Origin: Caulobacter sp. Root655
Lineage (GTDB): Bacteria; Pseudomonadota; Alphaproteobacteria; Caulobacterales; Caulobacteraceae
Reading direction: 5' to 3'
Length of the DNA stretch: 64,000 nt
Assembly: GCF_001427665.1 (NCBI RefSeq)
Contig: NZ_LMHC01000023.1
Span: forward strand, 198,511 to 262,510
Position numbers and translations under genes: made by a program. The notes under the pieces are model-generated. The model was given only the letters and a program-made list of their open reading frames with translations, did no database searches and was not told where the DNA came from. This document shows, one piece after another, positions 1 to 8,979 of this stretch (its first letter is position 1; each line of letters begins with the position of its first letter).

Positions 1-106
1 CTATAGGTGCTGGGAAGGACGATGATCGCCGTAAATCGGCCCCGTCCCCCCTCGAAAAGGACATAGCCCCGCTCCGCGAGAGCCGGGAGGTTTGGGAGAC
101 AAGGTT

Positions 107-2293
107 TTGGCGTCAGGGTTGGGTAAGGTGTTGCTGGGCGGCGCCGGCGCCATCACGGCTTTGGGGATCGTGGCCTTCGGGGTGGCGGTCGCCCAGGAGG
201 ATGTCGCCGACCTGCCCCGCGCGCCGCAGCCCTATACCGGCTCGGCCACGCCGCGTGGCCTGATCACCACCCCGCCGATCGCCAGCTACGCCACGCCCGC
301 CGAGGCCGACGCCGGCAACCTGCGCATCGCGGTGACCAGCCGCGACCCCTCCACCATCCGCATGGCGATGAGCGGCATCCAGGACCCGCTGTCGCGCAAG
401 ATCGCCCTGTGGGCCCTGGTCGACGCCGGCGCCGAGACCATGAGCTTCTTCGAGCTGGACCAGGCGCGCCGCGACCTGTCGGGCTGGCCGCGCGGCGGCC
501 GTCGCGACGCCGCGGCGGAAAAGGCCCTGCCCACCTCCGGCCTCGACGCCCAGCGGACCATCGCCTGGTTCGGCGGCGCCGACCCCAAGACCGCCGAAGG
601 GGCCATGGCCCTGGCGGCGGCCTACCAGGCCGCCGGCCGCGCCGGCGACGCCACCACCCTGATTCGCCGCTTCTGGCGCGACCAGGTGTTCGAGCTGGAC
701 GCCCAACGCGGCATGTACGCGCGGTTCGGGACGCTGCTGACCGCCGACGACATCACCCGCCGCGCCGACATCCTGCTGTACGGGGCCCAGGGCCCCGCCG
801 CCCGCGACGCGGTGGCCCTGCTGCCCTACGACCAGCAGGCGCCCGCCCAGGCGCGCCTGGGCCTGCGCTCGAACGCGACCAACGCCAACGACCTGTTCGC
901 CGCCCTGACGCCCGCCCAGCAGGCCTCGCCGGGCGTGGCCTTCGAACGCGCGGCCTATCTGCGCCGCAAGGGCCTGGACACCCTGGCCCTGCCGCTGGTG
1001 CGCCTGTTCCCCTCGCCGCCGCCGACCGACGAGGCGGCCGCCGCCGTCTGGCGCGAGCGTCGCGCCCTGGTGGTCGGGGCCCTGAAGAACGGCGACAGCG
1101 CCGGCGCCTACGCCGCGGCCAACGCCGGGCTGAAAGCCGGGCCCGACGCGGCCGAGGCCGAGTTCTACGCCGGCTGGATCGCCCTGAGCCGATTGAAGAA
1201 CCCCGACGCCGCCGCCCGTCACTTCGCCCGCATCGCCGAGATCGGCGCCTCGCCGATCACCCGCGGCCGGGCGCTCTACTGGCAGGGCCGGGCGGCCGAG
1301 GCGCAGGGCGACCAGATCGCCGCCAAGACCTTCTATTCGGACGGCGCGCGCTACATCACCACCTTCTACGGCCAGCTGGCCGCCGAGAAGGCCGGGATCA
1401 CGGAGATCCGCCTCGACAAGGACCCGGTGGTCACCCAGGCCGACCGCGCCCGCTTCGAAGGCCGCGAACTGGTGCGCGCCGCCCGCGTCCTGGCCGGGAT
1501 CGGGGCCCGCGACGCGTTCAGGGCCTTCGTGCTCTATATCGACGACCAACTTCCCTCCGCGGAAGAAGAGGCCCTGCTGGTCGACCTGGCTCGGAACTAT
1601 GGCGACCAGGACCTGGCCATGCGCGCCGTGCGCACCGCGGCCCAGCGCGGCTTCATCCTGGCCGAGCGCGGCTATCCGCTGCTGGACCACCATTTCACGC
1701 CGGGACCGGGCGCGGCCGAGACGGCCTTCGTCTATTCGATCTCGCGCCAGGAGAGCAATTTCGACCCCAACGCCCGCTCGTCTCCGGGCGCGCGCGGCAT
1801 GATGCAGCTGATGCCGGCCACCGCCGCCAGCGTGGCCCGCCAGCTGGGCGAAGCCCACAGCGTCGACCGCCTGTCGGACCCGTCCTACAACATGCGCCTG
1901 GGCTCGACCTACCTGGGCAGCATGGTCAGCAATTTCAGCGGCTCCTACATCATGGCCGCCGCCGCCTATAACGCCGGCCCCAGCCGCCCGCCGCAATGGA
2001 CCGCCCTGTGCGGCGACCCGCGCGGCGCGACCACGGACCCGCTCGACTTCATCGAATGCATCCCGTTCTCCGAAACCCGCAACTACGTGATGCGGACGCT
2101 GGAGACGACGATGGTCTACCGCGCGCGCCTGAACGGCAATGTCGCGCCCCTGACGCTGTCGACGGACCTGAAACGGGGCGGATACAGCTACGCGACCATC
2201 CCGTCCGGCCCCATCGGCGGGACGATCGGAGGGACGACGGCGCCCTCGACCCCGGCGATCCCGATCGGCGGCTACAGGCCGGGGACGCGCTGA
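107..2293 (+). CDS. Soluble lytic murein transglycosylase (SLT family)
   Basis: Cleaves the MurNAc-GlcNAc bond of peptidoglycan in the periplasm with formation of 1,6-anhydro-MurNAc. The N-terminus has a hydrophobic signal segment ending near AVAQ. A long alpha-helical, Ala-rich middle resembles the superhelical U/L domains of Slt70-type enzymes. The C-terminal catalytic domain shows SRQESNF, whose Glu is the expected acid/base, then ARGMMQLMPATA and AAAYNAGP, all SLT signatures. Length of about 730 residues fits the family. The start is uncertain: TTG at 107 is preceded by GGGAG with 8 bases spacing, while TTG at 92 in the same frame has almost no spacing from GGAGG. Family certain, exact start not. 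Confidence 0.9.
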   Translation: MASGLGKVLLGGAGAITALGIVAFGVAVAQEDVADLPRAPQPYTGSATPRGLITTPPIASYATPAEADAGNLRIAVTSRDPSTIRMAMSGIQDPLSRKIALWALVDAGAETMSFFELDQARRDLSGWPRGGRRDAAAEKALPTSGLDAQRTIAWFGGADPKTAEGAMALAAAYQAAGRAGDATTLIRRFWRDQVFELDAQRGMYARFGTLLTADDITRRADILLYGAQGPAARDAVALLPYDQQAPAQARLGLRSNATNANDLFAALTPAQQASPGVAFERAAYLRRKGLDTLALPLVRLFPSPPPTDEAAAAVWRERRALVVGALKNGDSAGAYAAANAGLKAGPDAAEAEFYAGWIALSRLKNPDAAARHFARIAEIGASPITRGRALYWQGRAAEAQGDQIAAKTFYSDGARYITTFYGQLAAEKAGITEIRLDKDPVVTQADRARFEGRELVRAARVLAGIGARDAFRAFVLYIDDQLPSAEEEALLVDLARNYGDQDLAMRAVRTAAQRGFILAERGYPLLDHHFTPGPGAAETAFVYSISRQESNFDPNARSSPGARGMMQLMPATAASVARQLGEAHSVDRLSDPSYNMRLGSTYLGSMVSNFSGSYIMAAAAYNAGPSRPPQWTALCGDPRGATTDPLDFIECIPFSETRNYVMRTLETTMVYRARLNGNVAPLTLSTDLKRGGYSYATIPSGPIGGTIGGTTAPSTPAIPIGGYRPGTR

Positions 2294-2306
2294 TCTAGCT
2301 TTCAAA

Positions 2307-2479
2307 GAGACCCTCTCCCAGAGGGAGAGGGAGGGGCCCGCCGCGTAGCGGTGGGAGGGTGAGGGGTTTAGACGCCAACCGCCGATCCCCAATGCCCTGC
2401 CCGGATCTGAAACAGCGTAACCCCTCACCCTCCCACGCCTACGGCGTGGGCCCCTCCCTCTCCCTCTGGGAGAGGGTTC
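2307..2479. repeat. Inverted repeat element, family A
   Basis: Left arm about 2307-2370 and right arm about 2419-2479 are near-perfect reverse complements (ACCCTCTCCC...AGGGTGAGGGGTT against AACCCCTCACCCT...GGGAGAGGGT) around a spacer of about 50 bases. Each arm also holds a small internal hairpin. It lies at the convergent end of the transglycosylase and ABC ATPase genes, and its right arm runs into the ATPase reading frame, so the last codons and stop of that gene are repeat-derived. It could act as a bidirectional terminator. Confidence 0.85.
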
Positions 2480-3227
2480 TTCGCGCGGCGACCACCAGCC
2501 CCGCCGGCGTCTCGACCAGCGCCCCGTCCAGCCGGAACACGTCGGCCAACACGGTCGGCGACAGCGCCTCCAGCGGCGCGCCGTCGGCCGCGACGCGGCC
2601 GTGATCAAGCACCAGCACCCGGTCGCAGGCCCGCGCCGCCAGGCCCAGGTCGTGCAGCGTCACCACCACCGCCGCCCCGGCCGACGCCTGCGCGCGCAGC
2701 AGGTCCAAGGTCAGCAGTTGGGCGTCGGGGTCCAGGCCCGCCACCGGCTCGTCGGCGACCAGCAGCGGCGCGCGGGTGGCCAGCAGCCGGGCCAGCAGCA
2801 CCCTCGCCCGCTCGCCGCCCGACATGTCGAGCACGCCGCGCTCGGCCAGATGGGACATCCCCACCCGCGTCAGGCGCTCGCGGGCCACCGCCAGGGCCTC
2901 GCCCGGCGGCAGGTCCGGCGCGCCCAGGGCGGCGACGTCGAGGGCCGGCAGGTTCCAGGCCAGGCGGCGCTCCTGCGGCAGATAGCCGACCAGCCGCGCC
3001 CGCTCGATCGGGTTGAGGCCGCCGATCGCGCGGCCGCCTAGCAGCGCCCGCCCGGTCTCCAGCGGCATCAGGCCCAGGCCCGCCCGCAGCAGGCTGGTCT
3101 TGCCCGCGCCGTTGGGTCCGACCACGCCCAGCACCTCGCCGGGCGCGACGCTCAGGCCGGCGCCGTCCAGCACCAGGGCCTTGCCGCGCCGGGCCTTCGC
3201 GCCCTCGATGGTCCAGGCGGCGGTCAC
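2439..3227 (-). CDS. ABC transporter ATP-binding protein of a cobalamin/haem/siderophore-type importer
   Basis: Cytoplasmic ATPase energising import of a metal chelate (BtuD/FecE/HmuV class). Visible motifs are Walker A GPNGAGKTS, Q-loop LPQERR, signature MSGGERARV, Walker B LLVADEP with a D-loop GLDPDA, and switch His in VTLHDLG. It has 262 residues from a GTG start that overlaps the permease stop (GTGA), indicating translational coupling. The C-terminal tail RTLSQREREGPTP is encoded by the inverted repeat beside it, so the original end of the protein has probably been replaced. The substrate cannot be told from the sequence. Confidence 0.92.
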   Translation of the reverse strand: MTAAWTIEGAKARRGKALVLDGAGLSVAPGEVLGVVGPNGAGKTSLLRAGLGLMPLETGRALLGGRAIGGLNPIERARLVGYLPQERRLAWNLPALDVAALGAPDLPPGEALAVARERLTRVGMSHLAERGVLDMSGGERARVLLARLLATRAPLLVADEPVAGLDPDAQLLTLDLLRAQASAGAAVVVTLHDLGLAARACDRVLVLDHGRVAADGAPLEALSPTVLADVFRLDGALVETPAGLVVAARRTLSQREREGPTP

Positions 3228-4210
3228 GACCGCCAACTCCGCGCCGCGCGCCAGGCCAGCAAGGCGAAGACCGGCGCGCCGAACAGGGCGGTGACCACGC
3301 CCAGCTTCAGTTCCTGCTCGGTCGGGATCAGCCGGGCGGCCAGGTCGGCGGCGACCAGCAGCAGCGCGCCAGCCAGGGCGGAAGGCCGCAGGATCTTGCC
3401 CGGATCGTCGCGCGCGGCCGCTCGCACTAGGTGCGGCGCGGCCAGGCCGACGAAGCCGATGACGCCAGCGGCGGCCACGGAAGCGCCGGCCAGCAGCGCC
3501 GAGCCGGCCACCGCCGCCACCCGCAGCCGGGCCATCGGCAGGCCAGACATCTGGGCCGCCTCCTCGCCCAGGGTCAGCATCCGCAGGCCCTGGGCGGCGT
3601 AGAGACACAGCCCCGCCCCCACCGCCATCGGCGGCAGGGCGCGCAGGATGTCGGTGAAATCGCGGTTCTCGACCGAGCCCATCAGCCAGGCCAGGACCTC
3701 GGCCATGGCCACCGGCGACGGCGACAGGTTGAACACCAGGGCGGTCAGCGCCCCGGCGAAGGCCGACAACGCCACGCCGAACAGGATCAGCACCTCGGGC
3801 TCGCGGAACCGCGCCGCCAGGCCGACGACGACCGCGCCGGCCAGCAAGGCCCCGGCCAGGGCGCTGACCTCGACCGCGCCGGGCAGCGCCGCCAGGCCGC
3901 CGGCGATCGCCAGCGACGCCCCCAGCCCGGCCGTGGCCGAGACGCCCAGCACGCCCGGCTCGGCCAGCGGATTGCGCAGCAGCCCCTGCATCGCCGCCCC
4001 GGCCAGGCCCAGACCCGCGCCGATCAGGGCGGCCATCACCACGCGCGGCAGACGGATGGTCCACAGCACCTCACCGGGCGGCGAGCCCGGATCGCTCAGG
4101 GCCTGATGGTACTGGGCCAAGCTCAGCGGGCTTTCGCCCAGGCTCACGGCCACCACGGCGACCACGACCAGGGCCAGCAGCAGCAGGAGTTCCAGACGCC
4201 GCGCGCTCAT
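3224..4210 (-). CDS. FecCD/BtuC-family ABC transporter permease
   Basis: Inner-membrane permease of a type II ABC importer for cobalamin, haem or ferric siderophore. The 328 residues contain about ten hydrophobic segments. Family signatures include IRLPRVVMAALIGAGLGLAG near residue 52, MQGLLRNPLAEPGVLGVS, and the cytoplasmic coupling region GFVGLAAPHLVR. The start ATG overlaps the stop of the upstream binding-protein gene by 4 bases, and its own stop overlaps the ATPase start, so the three genes form a tightly coupled operon. No TonB-dependent receptor lies nearby to name the ligand. Confidence 0.93.
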   Translation of the reverse strand: MSARRLELLLLLALVVVAVVAVSLGESPLSLAQYHQALSDPGSPPGEVLWTIRLPRVVMAALIGAGLGLAGAAMQGLLRNPLAEPGVLGVSATAGLGASLAIAGGLAALPGAVEVSALAGALLAGAVVVGLAARFREPEVLILFGVALSAFAGALTALVFNLSPSPVAMAEVLAWLMGSVENRDFTDILRALPPMAVGAGLCLYAAQGLRMLTLGEEAAQMSGLPMARLRVAAVAGSALLAGASVAAAGVIGFVGLAAPHLVRAAARDDPGKILRPSALAGALLLVAADLAARLIPTEQELKLGVVTALFGAPVFALLAWRAARSWRS

Positions 4211-5010
4211 GGCCGCGTCGCCTTGGCCAGGACCTGCGCCCCGTCGGCGGCGAACCAGGCCGAGCAGCCCAGCATGGCGCCGGGCAGCGAGGCGATCACC
4301 CGGCCCCGGGTCGCCTGGCGCAGCGCCGCGTGCCGTCCAGGACCCCAGCGGTCCGCGCCGGCCCGGGTCAGGTCGAAAAAGCCCAGCACCACCGCCTTGG
4401 GCGGGGCCAGCACCAGCGCCTCCAGCGGCGCGGGCGAAAAATAGGGCTGGGCGGCGGCGTTGGCGAAGCCGGCGGCCCGCAGCATCGCGTCGATCATGGT
4501 GCTGGACCCGGCCGTATAGCCGCCCGGCGTCAGATAGAAGGCGCTCCGACCCCGCCCCGCCCCAGCCGCCCGCGCCAGCTTGCCATCCATTTCGGCCAGC
4601 AAGACCTCGCCCGCCGCCTGGCGGTTCAGCGCCACGGCCACCTGACGGACATTGGCGCGCACGCCGTCGAAGTCGGTGGCGTCGCCCAGGCTGACGGTAC
4701 GGATCCCCCGCCGTTGCAGGGCCGCCGTCAGCCGGGCGTCGCCGCCCCACTGGCGCACCACGACGTCGGGCCGCGCGCCCAGCACCGCCTCGATCGTCGT
4801 CCGCCGTTGCGGCAAGCCCTCGGCCCTGGCCCTTAGGAAGGAGTCCGGCGCATCGGCGCGCGGTGACAGGCCAACCACCGCCGCGCGCGGGGCCAGGGCC
4901 AGCACGTACTGGTCGGCGCAGGAGTCGAGCGACATCACCCGCTGGGCCGCGGCGGGCCCCGCCAACCCCATAAGGCCGCCGGCGAACAGGGCGACCAAGC
5001 CGACGCGCAT
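4207..5010 (-). CDS. Periplasmic substrate-binding protein, BtuF/TroA-like
   Basis: Captures the chelate in the periplasm and delivers it to the permease. The 267-residue product has a signal peptide (MRVGLVALFAGGLMGLAGPA, cleavage after AAA) and the class III binding-protein opening SLDSCADQYVLALAP...VVGLSP, typical of BtuF, haem and siderophore binding proteins. The middle has PDVVVRQWGG. ATG at 5010 is chosen because the signal peptide begins there; an in-frame start farther upstream would fall inside tetR. Only 4 bases separate it from the tetR stop, so regulator and transporter share a transcript. Confidence 0.88.
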   Translation of the reverse strand: MRVGLVALFAGGLMGLAGPAAAQRVMSLDSCADQYVLALAPRAAVVGLSPRADAPDSFLRARAEGLPQRRTTIEAVLGARPDVVVRQWGGDARLTAALQRRGIRTVSLGDATDFDGVRANVRQVAVALNRQAAGEVLLAEMDGKLARAAGAGRGRSAFYLTPGGYTAGSSTMIDAMLRAAGFANAAAQPYFSPAPLEALVLAPPKAVVLGFFDLTRAGADRWGPGRHAALRQATRGRVIASLPGAMLGCSAWFAADGAQVLAKATRP

Positions 5011-5014
5011 CGCT

Positions 5015-5650
5015 CTAGTCCGTGACCAGGCCGTGCAGCAGGCCATCGAGCATGACGGTCATCAGCTCCTCGCGCGGCGCCCAGTTGCGGTCGGGTATGG
5101 TGATCAGCAGGGCCACCAGGCCATGGCAGGCGGCCCACAGCACCTGGGCCGCGCTCTCGCCCGAGCCCGTGCGCAGGCGCCCGGCGGCGGCGATCTCGTG
5201 GATCGGGCCGCTGAACTCCTCGAAGCAGCGATCGCCCAGCTCGGCGGTGGCGGCCTGCTTCTCCTTGGAGATCACGTCGCGCGAACCGCAGAACACCAGT
5301 TGGTAGGTGTTGGGGTTCTCCAGGGCGAAGCGCATATAGGCTTCCAGCATCAGCCGCACCCGCGACACCGCGTCGATCGGCCGGTGGGCGATGTCGACAT
5401 TGACCGCCAGCAGCTGGCCGATCGCGTCGTCGCTGATCTCCAGCAGGATCTGATCCTTGTCGCGAAAGTGCATGTAGAGGGCCGTCGACGACACCCCCAC
5501 GGCATCGGCGATCTTGCGGATCGTCGCCCCGGCATAGCCTTCGGCGATGAAGATCTTCTCGGCGGCGGCCAGAATCTCTCCGCGGCGCAGGTGCCCGTCG
5601 CCCTTGGGCTTGCGCGCCGACTTGTGCGGCTTCTTCAACGCGATCGTCAC
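5015..5650 (-). CDS. TetR/AcrR-family transcriptional regulator
   Basis: A 211-residue repressor. The N-terminal helix-turn-helix is clear at about residues 25-65 (RRGEILAAAEKIFIAEGYAG, ATIRKIADAVGVSSTALYMH). The C-terminal ligand domain has WAACHGLVAL, resembling the WHG motif of the TetR_C_33 group. It is the first gene of a minus-strand operon with the binding protein, permease and ATPase, so it probably controls that importer and itself. A 23-bp inverted repeat in the divergent promoter region is a candidate operator. A second target could be the divergent glycosyltransferase. The inducer is unknown. Confidence 0.9.
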   Translation of the reverse strand: MTIALKKPHKSARKPKGDGHLRRGEILAAAEKIFIAEGYAGATIRKIADAVGVSSTALYMHFRDKDQILLEISDDAIGQLLAVNVDIAHRPIDAVSRVRLMLEAYMRFALENPNTYQLVFCGSRDVISKEKQAATAELGDRCFEEFSGPIHEIAAAGRLRTGSGESAAQVLWAACHGLVALLITIPDRNWAPREELMTVMLDGLLHGLVTD

Positions 5651-5729
5651 GATCTGGCGTTCCCCTTACCTAGTCCCCGAACCCGACACTAAACGGGAAT
5701 CACACAAACGTCGCAACTGTCGACGAAAT

Positions 5730-5752
5730 ACGTGAAACGCGTGTTTTTACGT
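5730..5752. promoter_or_regulatory. Candidate TetR operator in a divergent promoter region
   Basis: Imperfect inverted repeat ACGT-n-AAA-n7-TTT-n-ACGT, with seven matching bases in each arm. It lies between the tetR start (5650) and the glycosyltransferase start (5819). Size and placement suit a TetR-family operator; no binding evidence is available. Confidence 0.4.
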
Positions 5753-5818
5753 TTGACACTCCATGGTTGAAGATTCGCTATCTGCGCGCTGGATATCCGC
5801 AAGCGCGACGGGGGAGCG

Positions 5819-7255
5819 ATGGCGCGGGAGGAACGAGACCAGCAAGGTCGCGCCTGGCGCGCGCGCCCATCGATACTGGCGCCGGGCGGGCCCGCGCCGC
5901 TCTTGCCCGATGGAGCGCACAGACGCCTGTCGCCAGCCCAGGCGGTGGTGCTGATCCTCCTGGCGGCCCTGGTCATGACCCTGGCGGCGACGCGTCCGGC
6001 CCTGCTGACCGAGACCTTCCACTGGCTGTTCATGACCGGCTTCATGCTGAGCGCCGTGGTCAAGCTGGCGGCGGCCTGCACGCCGCGCCTGGCCGTCGTC
6101 CCGCCATCGCCGGACGATGCGGACCTGCCCGTCTACACCGTGATCTGCCCGCTGTTCCGCGAGGCGGCGGTGGCGGCCGAACTGGTCGAGAACCTGTCGC
6201 GCCTGGATTATCCGCGCGACCGCCTGCAGGTGTTGATCGCGCTGGAGGCCAAGGACCACGAGACCCAGGCCGCCTTCCAGGCCCTGCCCCTGCCGACCTT
6301 CGTCCAGGTGCTGATCGTGCCGCCCGGCTCGCCCCAGACCAAGCCCCGCGCCTGCAACCACGCCCTGGAGCGGGCGCGCGGGCAACTGGTGGTGATCTAC
6401 GACGCCGAGGACGCGCCCCACCCCGGTCAACTGCGCGAGGCCGCCGCCCGCTTCGCCGCCGAGGGGCCAGAGCTGGCCTGCCTGCAGGCCCCGCTGCGCA
6501 TCGAGGCCGACCGGCGGTTCATCGGCGAACAGTTCGCCCTGGAATACGCCGTGCAGTTCGAGGTGCTGCAACCCGCTTTGGCCCGCTGGGGCCTGCCCTT
6601 CCCACTAGGCGGCACCAGCAACCACTTCCGCGCGGAAGCCCTGCGCGCCATCGCCGGGTGGGACGCCTACAACGTCACCGAGGACGCCGACATCGGTTTT
6701 CGGCTGGCCACCCGGGACTACCGGCTGGGCGTCATCGCCTCGCCCACCTTCGAAACGCCGCCGCGCCTGGGCCCATGGTTCCCGCAACGCGCCCGCTGGG
6801 TGAAGGGTCATATCCAGACTCTGGCGGTGCATCTGCGCGGACCGGCGGCCCGGAGCCCGCGCGGCCTGACCTCGCTGGTCCTGACCCTGGTCCTGTCGGT
6901 GGCCTCGTCCCATCTGCATGGGCCGCTGTTCTTCTGGTTGCTGGCCAAGGTCGTCGGGGCCTTGCTGGGCGTCCAAGGGCTGATCGACGGCGGAGACTTC
7001 GTGGTCCTGTCGTTCGGCTGGTCCTGCGCCGCGATCGCCGGGGCGCGCGGCCTGGAGCGGGCCGGCGCCAAGCCGCGTCTCCTGCCGTTGTTCGGCGCGA
7101 TGCTGTACTGGCCGCTGCAAAGCTTGGCCGCCGCCAACGCCGCCGTGCAGTTCGTGGTCGCCCCTTTCCATTGGGACAAGACCCCGCACCAGCCCCGCAC
7201 CCCGTCCAAAACCTCGTCCCCCGCCTCGCCCCAGACTGGACGGGGCTTGCCCTGA
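5819..7255 (+). CDS. Membrane-bound family 2 glycosyltransferase
   Basis: Processive-type GT2 enzyme. An N-terminal hydrophobic helix pair (about residues 40-75) precedes a cytoplasmic catalytic domain with VYTVICPLFREA, the metal-binding YDAEDAP (DxD-like), GGTSNHFR, catalytic base region TEDADIGF, and the QxxRW-type QRARWVKGH. Two or three membrane segments follow (about residues 350-460). This layout matches polysaccharide synthases of the cellulose-synthase/hyaluronan-synthase superfamily, but the product cannot be predicted. A GGGGAG ribosome site sits 2 bases before the ATG. It stands alone, divergent from tetR, with an RNA methyltransferase gene downstream. Confidence 0.88.
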   Translation: MAREERDQQGRAWRARPSILAPGGPAPLLPDGAHRRLSPAQAVVLILLAALVMTLAATRPALLTETFHWLFMTGFMLSAVVKLAAACTPRLAVVPPSPDDADLPVYTVICPLFREAAVAAELVENLSRLDYPRDRLQVLIALEAKDHETQAAFQALPLPTFVQVLIVPPGSPQTKPRACNHALERARGQLVVIYDAEDAPHPGQLREAAARFAAEGPELACLQAPLRIEADRRFIGEQFALEYAVQFEVLQPALARWGLPFPLGGTSNHFRAEALRAIAGWDAYNVTEDADIGFRLATRDYRLGVIASPTFETPPRLGPWFPQRARWVKGHIQTLAVHLRGPAARSPRGLTSLVLTLVLSVASSHLHGPLFFWLLAKVVGALLGVQGLIDGGDFVVLSFGWSCAAIAGARGLERAGAKPRLLPLFGAMLYWPLQSLAAANAAVQFVVAPFHWDKTPHQPRTPSKTSSPASPQTGRGLP

Positions 7256-7273
7256 GCGCGTATTGGCGGGGTC

Positions 7274-8188
7274 ATGGATCCGACCGTCGCCCCCGCCCCC
7301 CTCGTCATGCGCACCACCGGTTGGGCCGACTACGCCCTGCTCGACAGCGGCCATGGCAGGAAGCTGGAGCGCTACGGCCGCTACACCGTGGTGCGGCCCG
7401 AGCCGCAGTGCTTCTGGACCCCGCGCCTGCCCGCCAAGGCCTGGGACGAGGCCGACGCCGTCTTCGACCCAACCGACGAGGACGAGGCCGGCCGCTGGCG
7501 CTTCAAGGGCAAGCCGCTGGAGAAGTTCCCGCTGGCCTGGGGCGAGGCCAGGTTCCACGGCCAGTTCACGCCGTTCCGCCACCTGGCCTTCTTCCCCGAA
7601 CAGGCCGCCAACTGGGCCTGGCAGGACGCCCGCGTCCGGGCCTTCAAGACCCGCCAGCCCAAGATCCTGAACCTGTTCGGCTACACCGGCGTGGCCAGCC
7701 TGGTCTGCGCCGCGGCCGGAGCGGCCGTCACCCACGTGGACGCCTCCAAGAAATCGGTCGGCTTCGCGCGCGACAACGCCGCCTTCGCCGGCCTGTCCGA
7801 CAAGCCAATCCGCTGGATCGTCGAGGACGCCCGCCGCTTCGTGGCCCGCGAGGTGCGCCGTGGCTCGCAATATGACGGGATCATCCTGGACCCCCCGAAA
7901 TTCGGCCGCGGGGCCGACGGCGAGGTCTGGCGGCTGTTCGAGGACCTGGCCGAGCTCACGGCGAACTGCGCCCAGATCCTCAGCCTCGACGCCTCGTTCC
8001 TGCTGATGAACGCCTATGCCGCCCGGGTTTCGGGCGCGGCGATGTCGGGCCTGCTGGCCCAGGAACTGAAGGGGCGCGGCGGGGTCATCGACTGGGGCGA
8101 GCTATCGCTGGTCGAGGAAAAGGGCGACCGGCAGATCGGCCTGTCGTTCTTCGCGCGCTGGGCTTGCGACAACGCGGCGGGAGCCTGA
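7274..8188 (+). CDS. Class I SAM-dependent methyltransferase, RlmI/RlmK-like (probable 23S rRNA m5C methyltransferase)
   Basis: The 304-residue enzyme has the Rossmann SAM site ILNLFGYTGVASLVCAAAGA at about residues 134-153, acidic motif II THVDASKKS, and motif IV LDPPKFGRG, the pattern of COG1092 rRNA cytosine or guanine methyltransferases. It lacks the N-terminal PUA domain of E. coli RlmI, hence the shorter length. The gene sits just after the glycosyltransferase and 2 bases before a TrmH-family gene, so the two RNA methyltransferases are probably co-transcribed. The target base is not determined by sequence alone. Confidence 0.85.
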   Translation: MDPTVAPAPLVMRTTGWADYALLDSGHGRKLERYGRYTVVRPEPQCFWTPRLPAKAWDEADAVFDPTDEDEAGRWRFKGKPLEKFPLAWGEARFHGQFTPFRHLAFFPEQAANWAWQDARVRAFKTRQPKILNLFGYTGVASLVCAAAGAAVTHVDASKKSVGFARDNAAFAGLSDKPIRWIVEDARRFVAREVRRGSQYDGIILDPPKFGRGADGEVWRLFEDLAELTANCAQILSLDASFLLMNAYAARVSGAAMSGLLAQELKGRGGVIDWGELSLVEEKGDRQIGLSFFARWACDNAAGA

Positions 8189-8190
8189 TC

Positions 8191-8979
8191 ATGACCAAGA
8201 CCGTCACCTCCCTTTCGAACAGCACGGTGAAAGCCGTCCGCGCCCTGCACATGCGCAAGGAGCGCGAGGACAGCGGCCTGTTCCTGGCCGAAGGCCTGAA
8301 GATCGTCATCGAGGCGATCGACTGCGGCCACGCCCCCAAGATCCTGATGTACGGCCCCGACGCCGCCGACCATCCGATGCTGCAGAAGGCCGCCCAGGCC
8401 TGCTTCAAGGCCGGCGGCGAGATCATCGAGGTCAATCGCGAGATCCTCGAAAAGGTCTCGCGCCGCGACAATCCCCAAGCCGTGGTCGGGGTGTTCCAGC
8501 AGGTCTACACGCCGCTGTCGGCCATCGTCCCCGAGAGCGCCCCGTGCTGGGTGGCCATGCAGGCCGTGCGCGACCCTGGCAACCTGGGCACCGTGATCCG
8601 CACGGCCGACGCGGCCGGTTGCGGCGGGGTGATCCTGGTCGGCGACTGCGTCGACCCCTATTCGGTCGAGGGCGTGCGGGCGACCATGGGCTCGATCTTC
8701 GCCGTCAAGATCGCCAAGGCCAGCATCCAGGAGTTCCTGGCCTGGCGCGAGGATTGGCCGGGCAGCGTGATCGGCACGCTCTTGACCGCCACGGTCGATC
8801 ACAAGAACGCAGACTATGTGAAGCCGTCGCTGATCCTGATGGGCAACGAGCAGCAGGGCCTGCCGCCCGAACTGGCGGCGGCCTGCGACGTCAACGTCAA
8901 GATCCCGATGCGCGGCCGGGCCGACAGCCTGAACCTGTCGGTGGCGACGGGCATCATGATCTACACGGTGACGGGGTAG
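8191..8979 (+). CDS. TrmH/SpoU-family RNA 2'-O-ribose methyltransferase
   Basis: A 262-residue SPOUT methyltransferase with all three family motifs: RDPGNLGTVIRTADAAG (motif 1), LILMGNEQQGLPPEL (motif 2) and IPMRGRADSLNLSVA (motif 3), which form the trefoil-knot SAM site. The N-terminus (LHMRKEREDSGLFLAEGLKI) is the SpoU_sub_bind substrate domain, as in RlmB-like enzymes. ATG at 8191 follows a GCGGGAG site with about 7 bases spacing and begins right after the stop of the previous methyltransferase. It acts on tRNA or rRNA; which one is unclear. Confidence 0.9.
   Translation: MTKTVTSLSNSTVKAVRALHMRKEREDSGLFLAEGLKIVIEAIDCGHAPKILMYGPDAADHPMLQKAAQACFKAGGEIIEVNREILEKVSRRDNPQAVVGVFQQVYTPLSAIVPESAPCWVAMQAVRDPGNLGTVIRTADAAGCGGVILVGDCVDPYSVEGVRATMGSIFAVKIAKASIQEFLAWREDWPGSVIGTLLTATVDHKNADYVKPSLILMGNEQQGLPPELAAACDVNVKIPMRGRADSLNLSVATGIMIYTVTG

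Noticed and set aside
1..91. End of an upstream gene
   Set aside because: No frame continues convincingly into the window; treated as the leader of the transglycosylase gene.
113..2608. Very long minus-strand frame of 831 residues opposite the transglycosylase
   Set aside because: It is a GC-driven antisense shadow of the lytic transglycosylase gene, with no domain.
4990..5760. Cobalamin riboswitch before the BtuFCD-like operon
   Set aside because: The operon starts with tetR and its short leader shows no B12-box-like sequence; regulation by TetR is more likely.
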